Origin: Caprella mutica
Lineage: Eukaryota > Arthropoda > Malacostraca > Amphipoda > Caprellidae
NCBI GenBank assembly: GCA_947561585.1
Contig: CANNZV010001463.1
Span: forward strand, 1-64,000
Length of the DNA stretch: 64,000 nucleotides
Reading direction: 5' to 3'
The notes beneath the pieces are model-generated. The model saw nothing but the letters and a program-made list of their open reading frames with translations. It was not told the DNA's origin and searched no databases. Positions 10,501 through 23,271 of the stretch are shown here, piece by piece. Every line of letters starts with the position of its first letter. The first letter of the stretch is position 1. Both the position numbers and the translations under genes were made by a program.

Positions 10501-11542
10501 GAACAATATTCTACCCTTCTCGAACACTTCACTTTTTAATTGTTAATTGTGTTTCCCACTGTAATTGATTATTGATTATAATAAAAGCTGCTTTTTGTTA
10601 ATTTTTGATCTCCGTCGTAGATGTCATTATTAACTTTCTTTTCTCTGATTCTAGTCTTTGTTTTATTTTCCTCAAAGACGAAAAAGACTTCTTAGTTAAT
10701 TTGCAGGTTCTTAGTCTTCGTTAATCAAGTTGATCAAAATAAATAACAATTGCCTTTATAATTCAATAATTACAATAAGTGGGGTAAATGAAAAACACGG
10801 TAACACAATCTAATATAATAAATCAATTGGTTTACACTGAATAAAGTTTGAGTAAAATATCGATTAATTAACTTGTGTTTATTTCTTCCTTGAACAGTGT
10901 TAGTAAGCTTGATTAAGATAAGTCTATCGGCACTTAATTCACTCAGTCACTATTATGGAATGTTATTCAAGAGTTAACTGATCAAGAGTTCTAGATCGGT
11001 AGAGCTCGAACACTTTATGTTAGACACACGGTGTACCGGGGAACACGTCAAGGAGTGACGATGAAGGAATAGAACTGAACAAATGAAATGATTCTCGATT
11101 GGGTTTTATAGGGAGGTTGAAGGCCAAATGCGCCCAGAGTTTTCCCAGGTCTTGGGTGGTAAGTTCGGCTTTATCAAAGAGTTAAGAACGGCGACATCAA
11201 GTTGATAATATAATTGAATTCGTGTTCTTGCATGAGTTTACATGAGTTTGGATCTGAATAACAGAGTCATAAATATGAGTCGATGTGAGTGTTCTCACAT
11301 GAGTTTGGGACTGAATAACATAACCATAAATATGAGGACTGAATAACATAACCATAAATATGAGTTGGAATTTCCTAACACCTCTTCCTTGATTAGCTAT
11401 TGAAGAGTAGTACAGGATTATAAAGTTTATAATCTTGTTAAAGATTATAATCTTTATAAAGATTAAAATACTTCTGCGTATTAACAATAGATCAGTAAAT
11501 TAATTAGGTCGATTGTTATAATCAGATCGATTGTTAATATAT
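10500..11542 (-). repeat. 5' LTR of the Gypsy retrovirus (inner edge approximate)
   Basis: The right tip resembles the LTR tips of the noncoding elements. A TATA box (TATAAAA) lies on the minus strand at 11,104-11,110 and an AATAAA polyadenylation signal at 10,878-10,883, about 225 bp downstream, a normal spacing for an R region. The U3 part (11,215-11,375) has imperfect internal repeats around CATGAGTTTGG and GAATAACATAACCATAAATA. The left limit was not determined. Confidence 0.55.
11104..11110 (-). promoter_or_regulatory. TATA box in retroviral LTR
   Basis: TATAAAA on the minus strand, preceded by CTCCC, is the only good TATA in the LTR and is placed correctly relative to the downstream AATAAA. 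Confidence 0.55.
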
Positions 11543-12625
11543 ATATATTAATATAACTTAACGTAAAAATAACTCAACGTAAAAATATATAAATAGTTGA
11601 CTAGTAAAAAGTCAAGACTAAACGTAATCTTGAAGGAAGCGATGTAAATTCTCAAGTGGGAAGTTATTGTCAACAGAGCTATTAAAATTAGTCACACATT
11701 CAGGTAGTACAGTCAGTAACACTATAGTTGACGATAGCAAGGATATAATATGAATGATATAATGAGTATTAAATGGAAAATAAAAGATCTAGGAATTAAT
11801 GTGATTATTCCAGTAGGTTACTCAGAAATAATAATTAATTATTTAATTAATTATTTGATAAAATAAATGAGTTTGAAAGAGAGCTCTTGATGATTTCTTT
11901 TAATGATAACTGTAATGTTTGATAAATAAATGAGTTACAGGTTCTTCGTCGAAATAAAATCATGGAATTAATGGCATGAAATAAGTGTAATATCATAATT
12001 TAATAATATGATAAATTTGAGGAACTGAAGTAATATAAGTTATTACTTGTGTGAGAATTAGAACCTGTAAGAACAATGTATGAATAAGAATTAATAGTTA
12101 TTCCTAATTAAATGACATGCAGTAAATCAATCTACTGTTCTCTATGAACTATATTGTAATACAATCCAAGATGTAGCAAGAACTAATATTTGGAACACCA
12201 TAACAAATGGAGAGTTTAACGAATGATTTGAATGATAACAAGATACGAAGCAAATATTTCAATTAATATTATTTCACATTTAATTTGAATTCTTTTATTT
12301 ATAATAGAAGTGTAATATTTTATGTTGAATTTTTGATTTTCAAGATGATAAATAAAAATGTTTGTACTTGTTAATTAAAATAAAGATACTGAATTCTTGA
12401 TATATAAATTTAGGAATGAATTCTAAATAAATAGTCGAATATTATTGAATGTATAATGAATAATGAAAACATGCAATATAATATACATGTACTTAAATTC
12501 TAATGTTTATGTACAATGATATATAAAATAATTGCTGGAAAAGATAGTTCGTTAAAACTTTTATATATGATAATATATAAATATATAACCATTCTGTTAT
12601 GAAGGAAATGTTTGAATCAATCTTA

Positions 12626-12895
12626 AGGGGAACATTCTATTTATTCCTCTCAGAATGAAGAATAAAATAGACCCTAAAGAATTTCCAAACATAAGTTAGG
12701 CGAACATTCTATTTATTCTTCTCAGAATGAAGAATAAAATAGACCCTAAAGAATTTCCAAACATAAGTTAGGCGAACATTCTATTTATTCCTCGCAGAAC
12801 GAAGAATAAAATAGACTCTAAAGAATTTCAGAATAATCTCAGGGGAACATTCTATTTATTCCTCTCAGAATGAAGAATAAAATTAGACCCCAAAA
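12626..12895 (+). repeat. Tandem array, about 75-bp unit, 4 copies
   Basis: Each unit holds GAACATTCTATTTATTC and then GAAGAATAAAATAGA, which are inverse to each other, so every unit could fold into a hairpin. It lies inside noncoding copy A. Confidence 0.85.
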
Positions 12896-14645
12896 AGATT
12901 ACAATAATGAATTGAAGTGTAATTAAGTGTAATTATACATGGAATTGTGAGATAAATATATTAGAAAGATATGAGTCAAGATGTATAATTAATTACATGT
13001 TGATATTTGAAAAAAAGGGATATTCCTAATACATAAAGAATATTCATTCTAAACTGTAAGGGTAAATATTACTAAGAGAAAACAGTAATTGCAGGTTCAA
13101 AGGTCAACCAGAGTACAGTAAATACCCTGAAAAGAAAATCTTCTTCTAAAGAAAAATTTCAAGGGGGAACCGTAATAAATCCAGATTTATAAAAGAATGA
13201 ATGTAGTTGATTTAACATGACTATAAAAAGGATTAAAATGAAAACGTAAATAATAAAAGTGATTGAATAGAACGGATTTATTTCATGAAAATAAATGAAT
13301 TTATTAATTAAACTCAGTATAGCAGCTTAAATGTAATTAAAAAGTTTGACTTTAAAAGGGACAGTTAAATAGTTTAATAAATAATGTATGGATTCAATAT
13401 AAAGAAAACTGTTGAAAAGTTTAATGATACTGAAATAAGAGTAAAAGGCTCTTTAATGATAAATGGGAATTACGAAAATATTTTTGAGAATTGAGTTTAA
13501 TGATAGCAAGAATCTTGATGATATTTAAATTATTACTTGAAAAAAGTAAATAAATACATTAAACTTGAGTTAAAGCAAATGAAAAAATTAATGAGATTTA
13601 ATTCTGTACGAGAATTTATGATTATAAAAGGAACATAACGAAATATAATGAAAAGCTAAAAAACGACATAGTTGTGTTCAATTAATTTCTTTCGATGGTT
13701 AAATCAATAACATTAACTCTTAAGGGTAACTACAATATAAACACTGATGTTTAAAGAAATGTAAATTATATATATATAATGCATTGATGTTTAGTGAAAC
13801 ATAAAATATATATAAATAACTGTGTGTTTGTAAGTTAAGAGTAATTAAGAAAATTATGTTGACTAACACTTATAATTATTGATGAAATGTAATGTAATGG
13901 TAGATAAATAATCTATGTAAGATGTAAGTTTCTTGTATAAGCTAGTAAAGTTCACCTGTAATTGCAGAAACACACTTAAAAGAGGCTCTAAAAGCAATGA
14001 GCCCCATCCATCTGACGATTTGACGATCTGGGCAAGACATCGGTTGAAGGTGAATTACTTAATTTTACTATGAATTTATCACTATAAGTGAAAATCTTGT
14101 AAAGTAACGTAACAATAAAAAGAAACATAACAGTTTTGATTGTGTCCAAGATTTTCATGAACCTAGTTTTAAGTGAAAAATATGTTATATATATAAACTA
14201 ACCCCTTCTTTACAGTCTTATAATAATAGGAATATGTATTGTAAACTGAATGAGGTATGTTTTGAAATAAATGTTATGTGAGATATATATTATCAAACTA
14301 TAATATTACTTGAAGGATTATAACAATACTATAATATTAAAGAATTTTGTAGAATCATTGTACAAAATTTTGGAAATAATTAAAACAATCATGTTTTAGC
14401 AATGTAAAATAAGTAATACTATCCTTCAACTGTAAGTCTAAAAAGTAATAGTTAGGTAAAAATATAATCCTAATTAATGCTGATTTATTTTTATTCCCAA
14501 AACTTGAAAAACATCTCTCGAGAAACTGGAGCAGAGCAATAACAAACCAGATGTTGGAACAATCCAACACCAGTAACTTGTTGATCCGAAAAGGATAAGC
14601 CAAGCTACGCCTGGTGACGAGAAGGCTGATCAGTGGAGCATACCT

Positions 14646-14795
14646 GGTGACGACTTCAAAGTCATATTTGGTGACGACTTCACAGTCATATTTGGTGACG
14701 ACTTCACAGTCATATTTGGTGACGACTTCACAGTCATACTTGATGATGACTTCACAGTCATACTTGGTGACGACTTCGCAGTCATACTCGGTGAC
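14646..14795 (+). repeat. Tandem array, 24-bp unit, 6 copies
   Basis: The unit contains GACGACTTCACAGTCATA followed by a few variable bases. It lies in copy A. Because 24 is divisible by three it keeps frames open on both strands, which explains the apparent ORFs here; I do not regard them as genes. Confidence 0.85.
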
Positions 14796-15423
14796 GTCAC
14801 AAACCAATGCCCGGTAACCTGAGGGAACCATTCATTCTGAAGGGGGAGAATGAACATGGGGGCTTCAACTCTCATGTACCTACTTTGAGAAGTCTTCTCT
14901 GATGGTACCGACACATTTAGATCATTTCACCTTGATCTTATTATTCTAAATTTTGGATTATTACTTTAGTCCAATTAACTTAGATTTCTATACTTTGAAT
15001 TTACTTTAAAGAAAGTTTAAATATTAATTGCTTATTGAAACATTCAGGTTATGAGCATTTAATCATTGATGTTTATTTGAAAATTAATTCTTTAAAGAAT
15101 TACTTAAGATTTCATTTGATAGTTTACAGATTTCGAAGTTGAACATTTGATTTAAAGTAACTTTTAATTTCATTGGATATTTTAAACGAAATCTGAATAT
15201 GTTTATTCAATACGAATAGAAATAGGTTATGTAAGGTTAACAATAGTATAGATGAATACTAACCAATAATATAGCTCGTATAATATTACATAACATATAT
15301 AACCATTGTTTAAGAAGAGAGAAGTTTAAGATAAGTAATAACGAATTTAGTTATTCTCATATATTTTGAAATGAATATTTTGGAATTAGAATAAACTATA
15401 ATGAAGTTTCGATTTTGATGTAA

Positions 15424-15655
15424 GATTATATTCATTTGAGATATAAAAGTTAATTAAGTTCTATTGACTATAGATTATATTCATTTGAGATATAAAAGTT
15501 AATTAAGTTCTATTGACTATAGATTATATTCATTTGAGATATAAAAGTTAACTAAGTTCTATTGACTATAGCTTATATTCATTTGAGATATAAAAGTTAA
15601 CTAAGTTCTATTGATTATAGATTATATTCATTGGATATATAAAAGGTAATTAATC
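15424..15655 (+). repeat. Tandem array, about 59-bp unit, about 4 copies
   Basis: The unit holds TATATTCATTTGAGATATAA and then GTTAATTAAGTTCTATTGA. It lies in copy A, and the last unit is diverged. Confidence 0.75.
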
Positions 15656-16398
15656 TCTATTGATTTTGAAATTAATTTCATTTGAAAATTACTGAACTTT
15701 AATTCCGACGTTTCAAATTACGATGCTTGAAGTAGAAGATATAATAATAGTTGATATATTATAATCGTATGCTTAGATTTTATTGATAATCTTATTTGTA
15801 AGGATTATAATTTTGGTTCTTGAATGAAAGTAAGATGTTTATAGTTGGACTATATTGCAGTAAAGTATTAAACGAACTTTATATTTTGAAGAAAAACTTT
15901 AAGGGATTCTTGAATTTGAGATTCATAATTTGATATTTCATGTTTTGAATTTTAGAACTGGATGAAATGGGATTTCAGGTTCAATTTTGAATAATTATAA
16001 ACAAGGTTAGATATTTGAATATCTTTATTAGTTAAATAAATTCCATAAAATGAAAATATATTTTTGATGTATGTTTCTGAATATGAGTAGAATAACTTAT
16101 AAATTTTTACTCTATTTTGATTTAATATCGTGACCAGAGGTAGAATTCATGATTACATATATGATAGGAATTGTCTTGTCATCATACTTTTGTACACACA
16201 ATTTTTATGATGAAAAGACTGATCTATTTAGCAAATCAAATTTTAATCTGAAATTTCTTTTGTTTTAATAGATATAATTTATGTTTCGGACTTAGAAATT
16301 TTAAGAAATTTCATAGGGTGTTTTCCGAGTGTTGTTCGAAATTTGTTAGGATATTTTTCGATTGGATTTCGATAAGAAGGCTTTAGAAATATAAATTC

Positions 16399-16432
16399 AA
16401 CCGACAAGTCGGTTGAAACACGAAGGAGGGAG
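16399..16432 (+). other. Hairpin plus polypurine tract of copy A
   Basis: A 7-bp hairpin (AACCGACAAGTCGGTT, 16,399-16,414) precedes the purine run GAAGGAGGGAG (16,422-16,432). Copy B has the same hairpin with a changed two-base loop (24,899-24,914) next to its purine run. Conservation of the stem while neighbouring sequence diverges suggests a role in plus-strand priming or packaging. Confidence 0.55.
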
Positions 16433-17650
16433 TGATATTAACAATAGAAAGATTGTTAATAAGCTGAACTTGTATCTTCACTTAATCTTTCAATTTCTAT
16501 AATTTGATAATCATTTAATCAGGCATAATCTTTTTAATCTTGTGCACTGTTCATTAGAAGGAAATGCTATTTAAATTTATGGTCATGTTATTCTCGCTAG
16601 GAGCTCGAATATAATTATAAACGAATAGCTTTGATGTAAGCCGCTAATATAACTTGTAACTTCAGAACATAACTTTATAACTTGTAACCCAGAGCTATAA
16701 CTTGTAACTCAGAATATAACTTTATAATTTTGTACTAAGTTATATAACTTCATGAACTTTGTAAATCAGTTATACAACTTAGAATATTGAGTTCTTTTTC
16801 TATAGATAGAATTGAAATTAATACTTGATTAATTTAAAAGGAATTAAGTAAGTATTTCAATTATTCTAATTGAAATACTTAATTAATACTTAATTAATAG
16901 TTCATTTCTGATCATGTATAGGTTAAACAGGACTCTGAAATAGTATGCTTAAATTTGGATGTTTATTAGCAAATCAGGTTTCACTAAAATGAACTATTAG
17001 TAAATCTGATCGATCTATATGTTAATCGTATAGAAAGCCATTACCACTAGCGTGTTAAATTTGAATAATGCATTGTGTGTTATTTCTATCTGCAGTGAGT
17101 AGAAAAACATCTTTGAAAAGTACTATCAGTTTAAGTTTATTCACTCACTGGAAGGTTGGACTCTCCAGTACACCCTTTAAATACCATTGGCACCTAACTA
17201 AAGTGTTCATAGTTCGCGATGGTCTCTTGAAGACTGGTTGGTCGGACCAAGTCTGGTCAGACTTGTCCATCCACGGGTTTCGTGAGTTGGCGACTCAAAC
17301 CCTTGTTTATTTAAAACCCTTAAGTTTACTCAACCGCTAGTTTATTTAAACTTGTGTTGTGTTATTTGAAGACTTGTGCGTAAGTCTTAGAACTCTGTAC
17401 TATTCGAACTTTAATATAATTACACCCATTTAAAACTTCCTTGTGTTTAATTTACTTCCTAAAAACTTTTACCGTTTAGTCATTTGTCAGTTTAATAGAA
17501 TTCAATCAATTACCTCCAAGTCTCTTCAAGTTAAGATAATACAAATAATTGTTAAAGAACCCGGAGACTTAATTTGCTCTATGGGATAAGTTTATTAACA
17601 AGCCTCATCTACTTAGAAAATAGGTGATAATTTACTATCAATCCCATAGG
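16433..17650 (+). repeat. 3' LTR of noncoding copy A
   Basis: It starts TGATATTAACAATAG and matches copy B's LTR in several stretches, such as GCTAGGAGCTCGAATATAAT (about 16,598) and AATGCATTGTGTGTTATTTC (about 17,066). It lacks the 28-bp minisatellite found in copy B's LTRs. The right edge near 17,650 is approximate. Confidence 0.6.
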
Positions 17651-17661
17651 AAAAGAGCAAT

Positions 17662-18077
17662 TTAATATTTCCCATTCTTTTTGACTGGACTCATGGACTG
17701 GTACTGGGATACCATACTGTAAACCCTGCCTCCATGTCCCAACTGCATCCGTAAGCTCTCTGGTATTGACCACATTAATATTAGAAAGAATATTTCAACC
17801 AAATCACTCACAGAATACATTCCGGTAAAGTTGCCTGAACCCAAGAATCTACATTGGTCACACTGGCAACGGCAGATCTAAGTGATTCATCAAAACAGCT
17901 AAGTTCGACTACGTGCTTGTAAGCTGGAGAAGCCCGCAGAACATATTGTAGCTTCGGAATGGAGAAAACATTTATCAACAAAAAGAAGGCTTGATGGTTA
18001 TCCACCACCCGCAATCGAGAAAATACGGTTATACTGTTTTGTCTATTGATTATTGAAAGTGGAAAGGCAGTTTGCAT
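17662..18077 (-). pseudogene. Decayed reverse-transcriptase-associated fragment
   Basis: On the minus strand the segment beginning near 18,077 (containing FFLLINVFSIPKLQYVLRAS) resembles the region after the catalytic core in some retroelement RT proteins, where a hydrophobic IPKL-Y-LR motif is followed by a W-x-QA-LP motif (here WVQATLP). The frame breaks near 17,815 and related codons continue in another frame to 17,662. I recognise this only by pattern; it is short, truncated on both sides and certainly inactive. Confidence 0.35.
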
Positions 18078-18079
18078 GG

Positions 18080-18980
18080 AATTTTAATTAGGTTTTAATT
18101 GTAAGTTTAGCAGAGTTACCCGATTTTCCCCTCACTGAAAATTTATTACTGCTCCCTATGGAAATTTGGCAACATCTTTAAGCCTAAACTAAGTTGATTG
18201 TTAACCTATTGGAAGTCTGGAAGTTACTAACTAACTAGGCAGTATTGTGTTGTACCCTATCTAGAAACATATAGTACATTTTAAGTTATACTTATAACCG
18301 CATTACAAATAATACACAAATAATCGTTTTAGGTATCGGAATCGCCCTAATATTTTGGAACTCCGATTCCGATACCTTGGAAAACCCCGATTAATCATCC
18401 CATTACTACTTTGTATACCAATAGCATATAAATCGAACAGATTTACTAGTATTCCTTCAGTAAAACACAATTTTCTAATAAACAGTCAAATTAAGAAATT
18501 TAAATGAATAGTAGTAAACTTTTAATCTCAATTTAAAAATTCTTTTAATTCAAATTTTTGAAATTTGATGTATATAGTTTTACCAGTATGAGGGATATTA
18601 AAATAGAATTCAACAACTTGTCTTTTGATCTTAACAAATATAATTGGTGAGAGTAAATGGATGAACGATAGGAGCAAGGACTCAATCACGGCGGAAAAGG
18701 GAATTATGCTGCAAGCATAACCCCTCGCTGCACGAAAGATAGAGAATCCGCCCGATCTCTACACAGAGTGGCCTAAGCACTGATGTAGCTGTAAATTTAA
18801 AGGGAACCTAAGATTCAGAAGTAAAAAAGGAAAAACGAACCAAAGAGATTTAAATTACAAGGAACTTCAATTATAAAAAAAATACAAGTTACAAAGGACT
18901 TAAAAAATGAAGATTTAAATAGTCCGGTAGTGATATTTTCTAAATTAGCAGGTAAATAGGTTTTATCAAATTCAACAAGA
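18080..18980. other. AT-rich intergenic sequence with an LTR scrap
   Basis: No gene seen. About 18,405-18,500 resembles LTR sequence of copy B near 22,930-23,000 (CCAATAGCATATA and TTTTCTAATAAACAGTC shared), in the same orientation. A small hairpin (TTATGCTGCAAGCATAA) lies near 18,706. Confidence 0.4.
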
Positions 18981-18981
18981 A

Positions 18982-19080
18982 GATAAACATATCAAAAGGT
19001 AAGCATATCAAAAGGTAAGCATATCAAAAGATAAGCATATCAAAAGGTAAGCATATCAAAAGGCAAGCATATCAAAAGGT
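18982..19080 (+). repeat. Tandem array, 16-bp unit, about 6 copies
   Basis: The unit is AAGCATATCAAAAGGT with few substitutions. No coding content. Confidence 0.85.
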
Positions 19081-19117
19081 AATTATCTAAGTAATTAAAT
19101 TGAAGTTATGCTAAAAG

Positions 19118-19340
19118 TAAATACGAAAGTGAAAGTAACTATTAAAGTGAAAGTAACTATTAAAGTGAAAGTAACTATTAAAGTGAAAGTAACTATTAAA
19201 GTGAAAGCAACTATTAAAGTGAAAGTAACTATTAAAGTGAAAGTAACTATTAAAGTGAAAGCAAATATTAAAGTTGAAAGTAACTATTAAAGTGAAAGTA
19301 AATATTAAAGTGAAAGTAACCATTAAAGTGAAAGTAAATA
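19118..19340 (+). repeat. Tandem array, 18-bp unit, about 12 copies
   Basis: The unit is GAAAGTAACTATTAAAGT. Its length is a multiple of three, so it produces spurious frames on both strands. Confidence 0.9.
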
Positions 19341-19879
19341 GTTAAATAGTAAGGAAATGCTAGTGGGAGAAAATTAAATCTTAATCTTGCGAAATAGTTT
19401 GATATCAAGGAACAGTATAGGTTCATAACGGTATTTGGGAGTTTTAATCTAAGTGAAATTTTAATGATAATAATTTTTACTACGGTAATGTATTGTATTA
19501 GGCAGTTAAAAAGGGACGGCTATATCCAAGAGAGCAAATCAGAAAAAAGGTTAGGTAATACTTAGTCGTAACAGTTAAATTACCGTTAATACACACCTTT
19601 AAACTTCTACAAAATGCTCCAGACATCTGCAGGGGAGTCGGCATAATAGTTCGAGGGTCCAGGGTTTAACCAGTCTTAGTGTGTCATCATTATGGCGTTG
19701 CTACTAGGTAACGCTATAAGGGTCCTCATATCCAGAACAAGACTATAGCCTATAGGGTATTGGACATTTAGATTTGGGGATCGAGTGCACAGAGCACTCA
19801 TTTGGGTAATAATTTAGTTAGAATGACAGTTCCTAGAGTTATCTCTTTACACCTGTTGTCTCAGTGAGTGATGGAAGAT

Positions 19880-21940
19880 AACTGATGATAGACTTGAGCA
19901 CTGAGTGTATATAAAGATGGAGGTAGCATAGCGCATGCAAAAGTGATGCCAAAAAGTGGCGCCATGGGCGTGTCTTAACCCCAGTATATAGAATATGTAG
20001 TGACAATCGAGACGGTTAGTGTACGTGACGTCATCACAGCAACACTACAAAATGAAAATTGTCACTACTTATCACGCTATTGTCATTACTATGTATATTT
20101 TTTATACTGTGGTCTAAACCAATGGCGCCCCTCCCACTCACATCAGTTTAACAGAATGCACGGAAAGGAGATGATGTGCGTGTTAGACTCGCTCTACCTC
20201 ATGCACTTCTCGAAACCCTATTTTTTAAAGATTCAATAGTTACTTTCGAATACAGATAATTTCTATGATAAAAAAGTGTACGATTTGATTACTAACTTTG
20301 CTTTGACATCTCACTAAAACTATAGTTTTATTACAGTAATAACGAGATGAACAGAGAGAATGTATGCTCAAATCATAATATATTCACAACAAAAAGTATT
20401 ATTAAACCATAAAAATAATAAGAATTTATCCATTGGTCAAACCATATACTTCTCAAAAAGAAAGACAATGCTACTGACTATTTTCGACTAATTTATTGCA
20501 CGAAAGTTTGAGATTAAATTACATTCTAAGAAAAAAGAAGCAATGGCCTATACACGTATATCCAGAAACTTAGTGTGACGTCACGACTTGATCATTCTAT
20601 TAGATTGAATGTAAAATTTAAATATACTTATAACTCTTGTTGACATCTGATAAGCATAGAGAAAATATATGTATTAATTACCATACAACGGAAGTAAATG
20701 AAAAATAAAAGTATTTTATGTACAGATGCAATCAATATATCGCTTGTTTGCGAGAACAGTGTCATAACTTCAAAAAAGCTGTTTTTCAGGAGAGGCGTAT
20801 TAGTACTTGTAATGTACGTACATTTAATGGTATATCGTTAGGACATTTAGCCTCTCTAGCGGTACCTATATTTTAAAGTTTCAATGATGATTTTTTTGCC
20901 AAAATAATCAGCATTTTATGATTAATATATCTATATAGATAACTCTAAAATACATGTTTTTGTACTTATGACGTTGTTGCTGCAAACAAGCGATAAATGA
21001 AAGGGGTTTCACTTACTCATTTTGTTACATGTGTTACATGGTGGGATAATACGTAAACCACCATAAAAATATCATTCATGAACATAAGTTGCATGGTGTG
21101 ATTAAATATCTCCCACCTTATAATGCATCATATTATTTTCATTTACATTCAGTACTATTGAGTTTAATAATATATAATGATAAAAACCACCTATGCAACT
21201 TGGTACTTTTTTATTCTCAAATCTTAGGACTCGAAGAATTGAAGTCTGTTTCGGAACCAAAAACTATATCGCTAACATCAAAAGGAAGTTAGATACAAGG
21301 GACTCGAAGAGTCAGTCAGAAAGGAAAGTGGCTCCGTGAACAAATTTATCTACCACGATTCGTTGGCCAAGCTCAGGTATGAAGAAAATCAGTTACTTAA
21401 TTAAAAAGAATGTGGTTGCGAAAGATGGAACTGACAGATGGAAGAGGAAAATGAAGAGTTGATGTTAGTTAATGAAACCTAAATTCCTACCTAGCAAAAA
21501 CTGTAAGAGGAAAATGAGAAGAGATAGTAAATGAAGCATGCAAGCCTACATTAGCATTATCCTCTAAACCAGAAAGTAGTGTTTAAAATGAGTTGTGATT
21601 AAAACAATTATGATAGTTTAATCTTTTTAATTTAACTTTTAATATAAATATAATAAAATTGAATGAGAAGCCAACTATAAAAAATAATGTTTTCATAAAT
21701 AAAATATCATCACAATTGGAAAATAATTTGTTATCAAAATAGTGATAGCTACAAACAGTACAGAACAGCATAACCTCCCTCGACTGTTACTCGATTAGCA
21801 CTGAGCATTGGAGGAGGGGCATACAACCCCATTGAACCGAGTGGCAGGGGTGCATTGGGGGAAGACACGCCCATGGCATCACTTTTTCTTTTCCTCCATA
21901 CCTATATATACTCAGTGGACTTGAGACAGGGATTAAAGCA
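19880..21940. mobile_element. Element-like block bounded by inverted TATA-bearing repeats
   Basis: The left segment (about 19,895-19,975) and the reverse complement of the right segment (about 21,855-21,935) share CTGAGT followed by TATATA, ATGGAGG, AAAGTGATGCC and CCATGGGCGTGTCTT in the same order. Each carries a TATA-like motif pointing inward. Between them is about 1.9 kb without a recognisable protein. It could be a nonautonomous DNA element or a DIRS-type remnant; outer ends and target duplication were not found. Confidence 0.4.
20740..20993. mobile_element. MITE with TA target site (Tc1/mariner-like)
   Basis: Terminal inverted repeats TCGCTTGTTTGC at 20,740 and its complement ending at 20,993 are flanked by TA on both sides (20,738-20,739 and 20,994-20,995). 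At 254 bp with no coding capacity, it fits a mariner-type MITE. Confidence 0.65.
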
Positions 21941-22060
21941 TTCACGTGGAGAGCAAATTGAAGGCAGTGATGCGTATATTGATAATTTGAACTTTTACGA
22001 ACAATTTAAATTATGTCCAACTGCTAATTTCGAATCCGCTCTCCATGGAAATTAAATATT
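21000..22060. other. Noncoding sequence with a dispersed repeat
   Basis: No gene recognised. The stretch 21,236-21,480 is similar to 62,235-62,480; CTGTTTCGGAACCAAAA and GTCAGAAAGGAAAGTGG are shared. The copies are diverged and neither gives a clean protein. Confidence 0.45.
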
Positions 22061-22757
22061 TTAGACACAAATTAACTACCACAAAGATTATTATTTCTGA
22101 ATCTATTGTTAACTTAACACATGATCCGAAATGTTACAAGTTTTCTAACTATTAATTAAGTATTTAAATTAGAATAATTGAAATACTTACTTAAGTAATA
22201 ACAGAATTCCTTTTTAATTAATTAAGTATTAATTTTAATTCTGTCTATAAGAATAGAACTCCCTTATACCCAATATTTCTGTAAAACATAAATATGAAAT
22301 GTTTGTTAAGGTTTGCTCTTTAATTAGGGGTCTATAAGTTATTCTACGTCTATGTTCTAATATAGCCAAAATGAATAATTAAGACTTTTCCCCAAGAGCA
22401 ACTTAAGTCTCCAGATTCTTTCATTTTCTTTATATCTTTATTTGAGTTCTGTAAGACTGACTCTTAATGGTAAAGTTTGGTTTAAAAGGTATTATTCTGG
22501 ATATGACAGGACAATAAAAACACCCATGGTTGGTTTTAGAATTAAATGTATTTTAAGTACGCTGAGAGGGTACAGTTCTGAGACTTTAACACAAGTCTCT
22601 TGAAGTAAAAGAAGGTGGACTTAAAGAGTTTTACCCTAATCACAAACACAAGTTTTGAATAAACTTAAGAGTGGAGTTGCTATCTCCAACTCTTCTTGGC
22701 AGAGCCAAGTTCTGGACTGAACTTAAGAACTATGAACGCGTTAGCTAGATGCTAACC

Positions 22758-22767
22758 CCTTATATAG
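22758..22767 (-). promoter_or_regulatory. TATA box in copy B LTR
   Basis: CTATATAAGG on the minus strand is the best core-promoter match in this LTR and lies between its U3-like and U5-like parts. Confidence 0.45.
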
Positions 22768-23271
22768 TGCTGCAAAGAACGATACAACCTTCCACTTACT
22801 TCACACGGTGGGTGAATGCATATCTTTAAGGTGTTGCTAGTACAACTCGAAGGTGTTTTTCTACTCACAGCAGCAAGAAATAACACACAATGCATTATTT
22901 GAATTTGACACGCAAGTGTTAATGGCTTTGTATGCCAATAGCATATACAATTATACATTCCTTTACTAAAACCTGATTTTCTAATAAACAGTCCAATTAA
23001 CTACCATAAAGATTATTATTTCTGAATCTATTGTTAACTTAATACATGGTCAGAAATGTTATAAGTTTCCTAACTATTAATTAAGTATTTAAATTAGAAT
23101 AATTGAAATACTTACTTAAGCAATTATATAATTCCTTTTAAATTCATTAAGTATTAATTTTAATTCTATCTGTAGGAAAGGAACTCCTTCACACCCAATA
23201 TTTAAATATGAAATGTTATTGTCCAATTCAAGAATCTGTTCTTTAATTAGGAGCTATTCATATAAGGAATT

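Larger units (their letters stand above)
1..11542 (-). mobile_element. Ty3/Gypsy endogenous retrovirus (errantivirus-like), gag-pol-env
   Basis: The element reads on the minus strand: LTR and leader on the right, then gag, pol, env, a 1.7 kb noncoding tract, and a polypurine tract at the left window edge. The 3' LTR therefore lies outside the window. All three genes are open, with protease, RT, RNase H, integrase and a fusion-type envelope, so this copy looks recent. The right end is placed at about 11,542 because the LTR-tip motif CTTCTGCGTATTAACAA (11,471-11,487) recurs at the LTR tip of the noncoding element near 24,853. The inner edge of the LTR and the primer-binding site were not resolved. 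The outer limit is uncertain by tens of bases. Confidence 0.85.
11543..17650 (+). mobile_element. Large noncoding LTR retroelement, copy A (LARD-like)
   Basis: This is a plus-strand element with about 5 kb of internal sequence and no protein-coding frame. It ends in a purine tract (16,422-16,432) and an LTR starting TGATATTAAC at 16,433. Internal stretches match noncoding copy B in inverse orientation, for example 14,040-14,180 against 30,440-30,610. The pairing with the coding retrovirus at 1-11,542 suggests a nonautonomous partner. The left boundary and a 5' LTR were not recognised; it abuts the tip of the retrovirus LTR. Confidence 0.6.

Noticed and set aside
14355..14914. Apparent small proteins over the 24-bp array
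   Set aside because: Frames are kept open by a repeat length divisible by three.
19108..19323. Lysine/valine repeat frames on both strands
   Set aside because: Direct product of an 18-bp tandem array.
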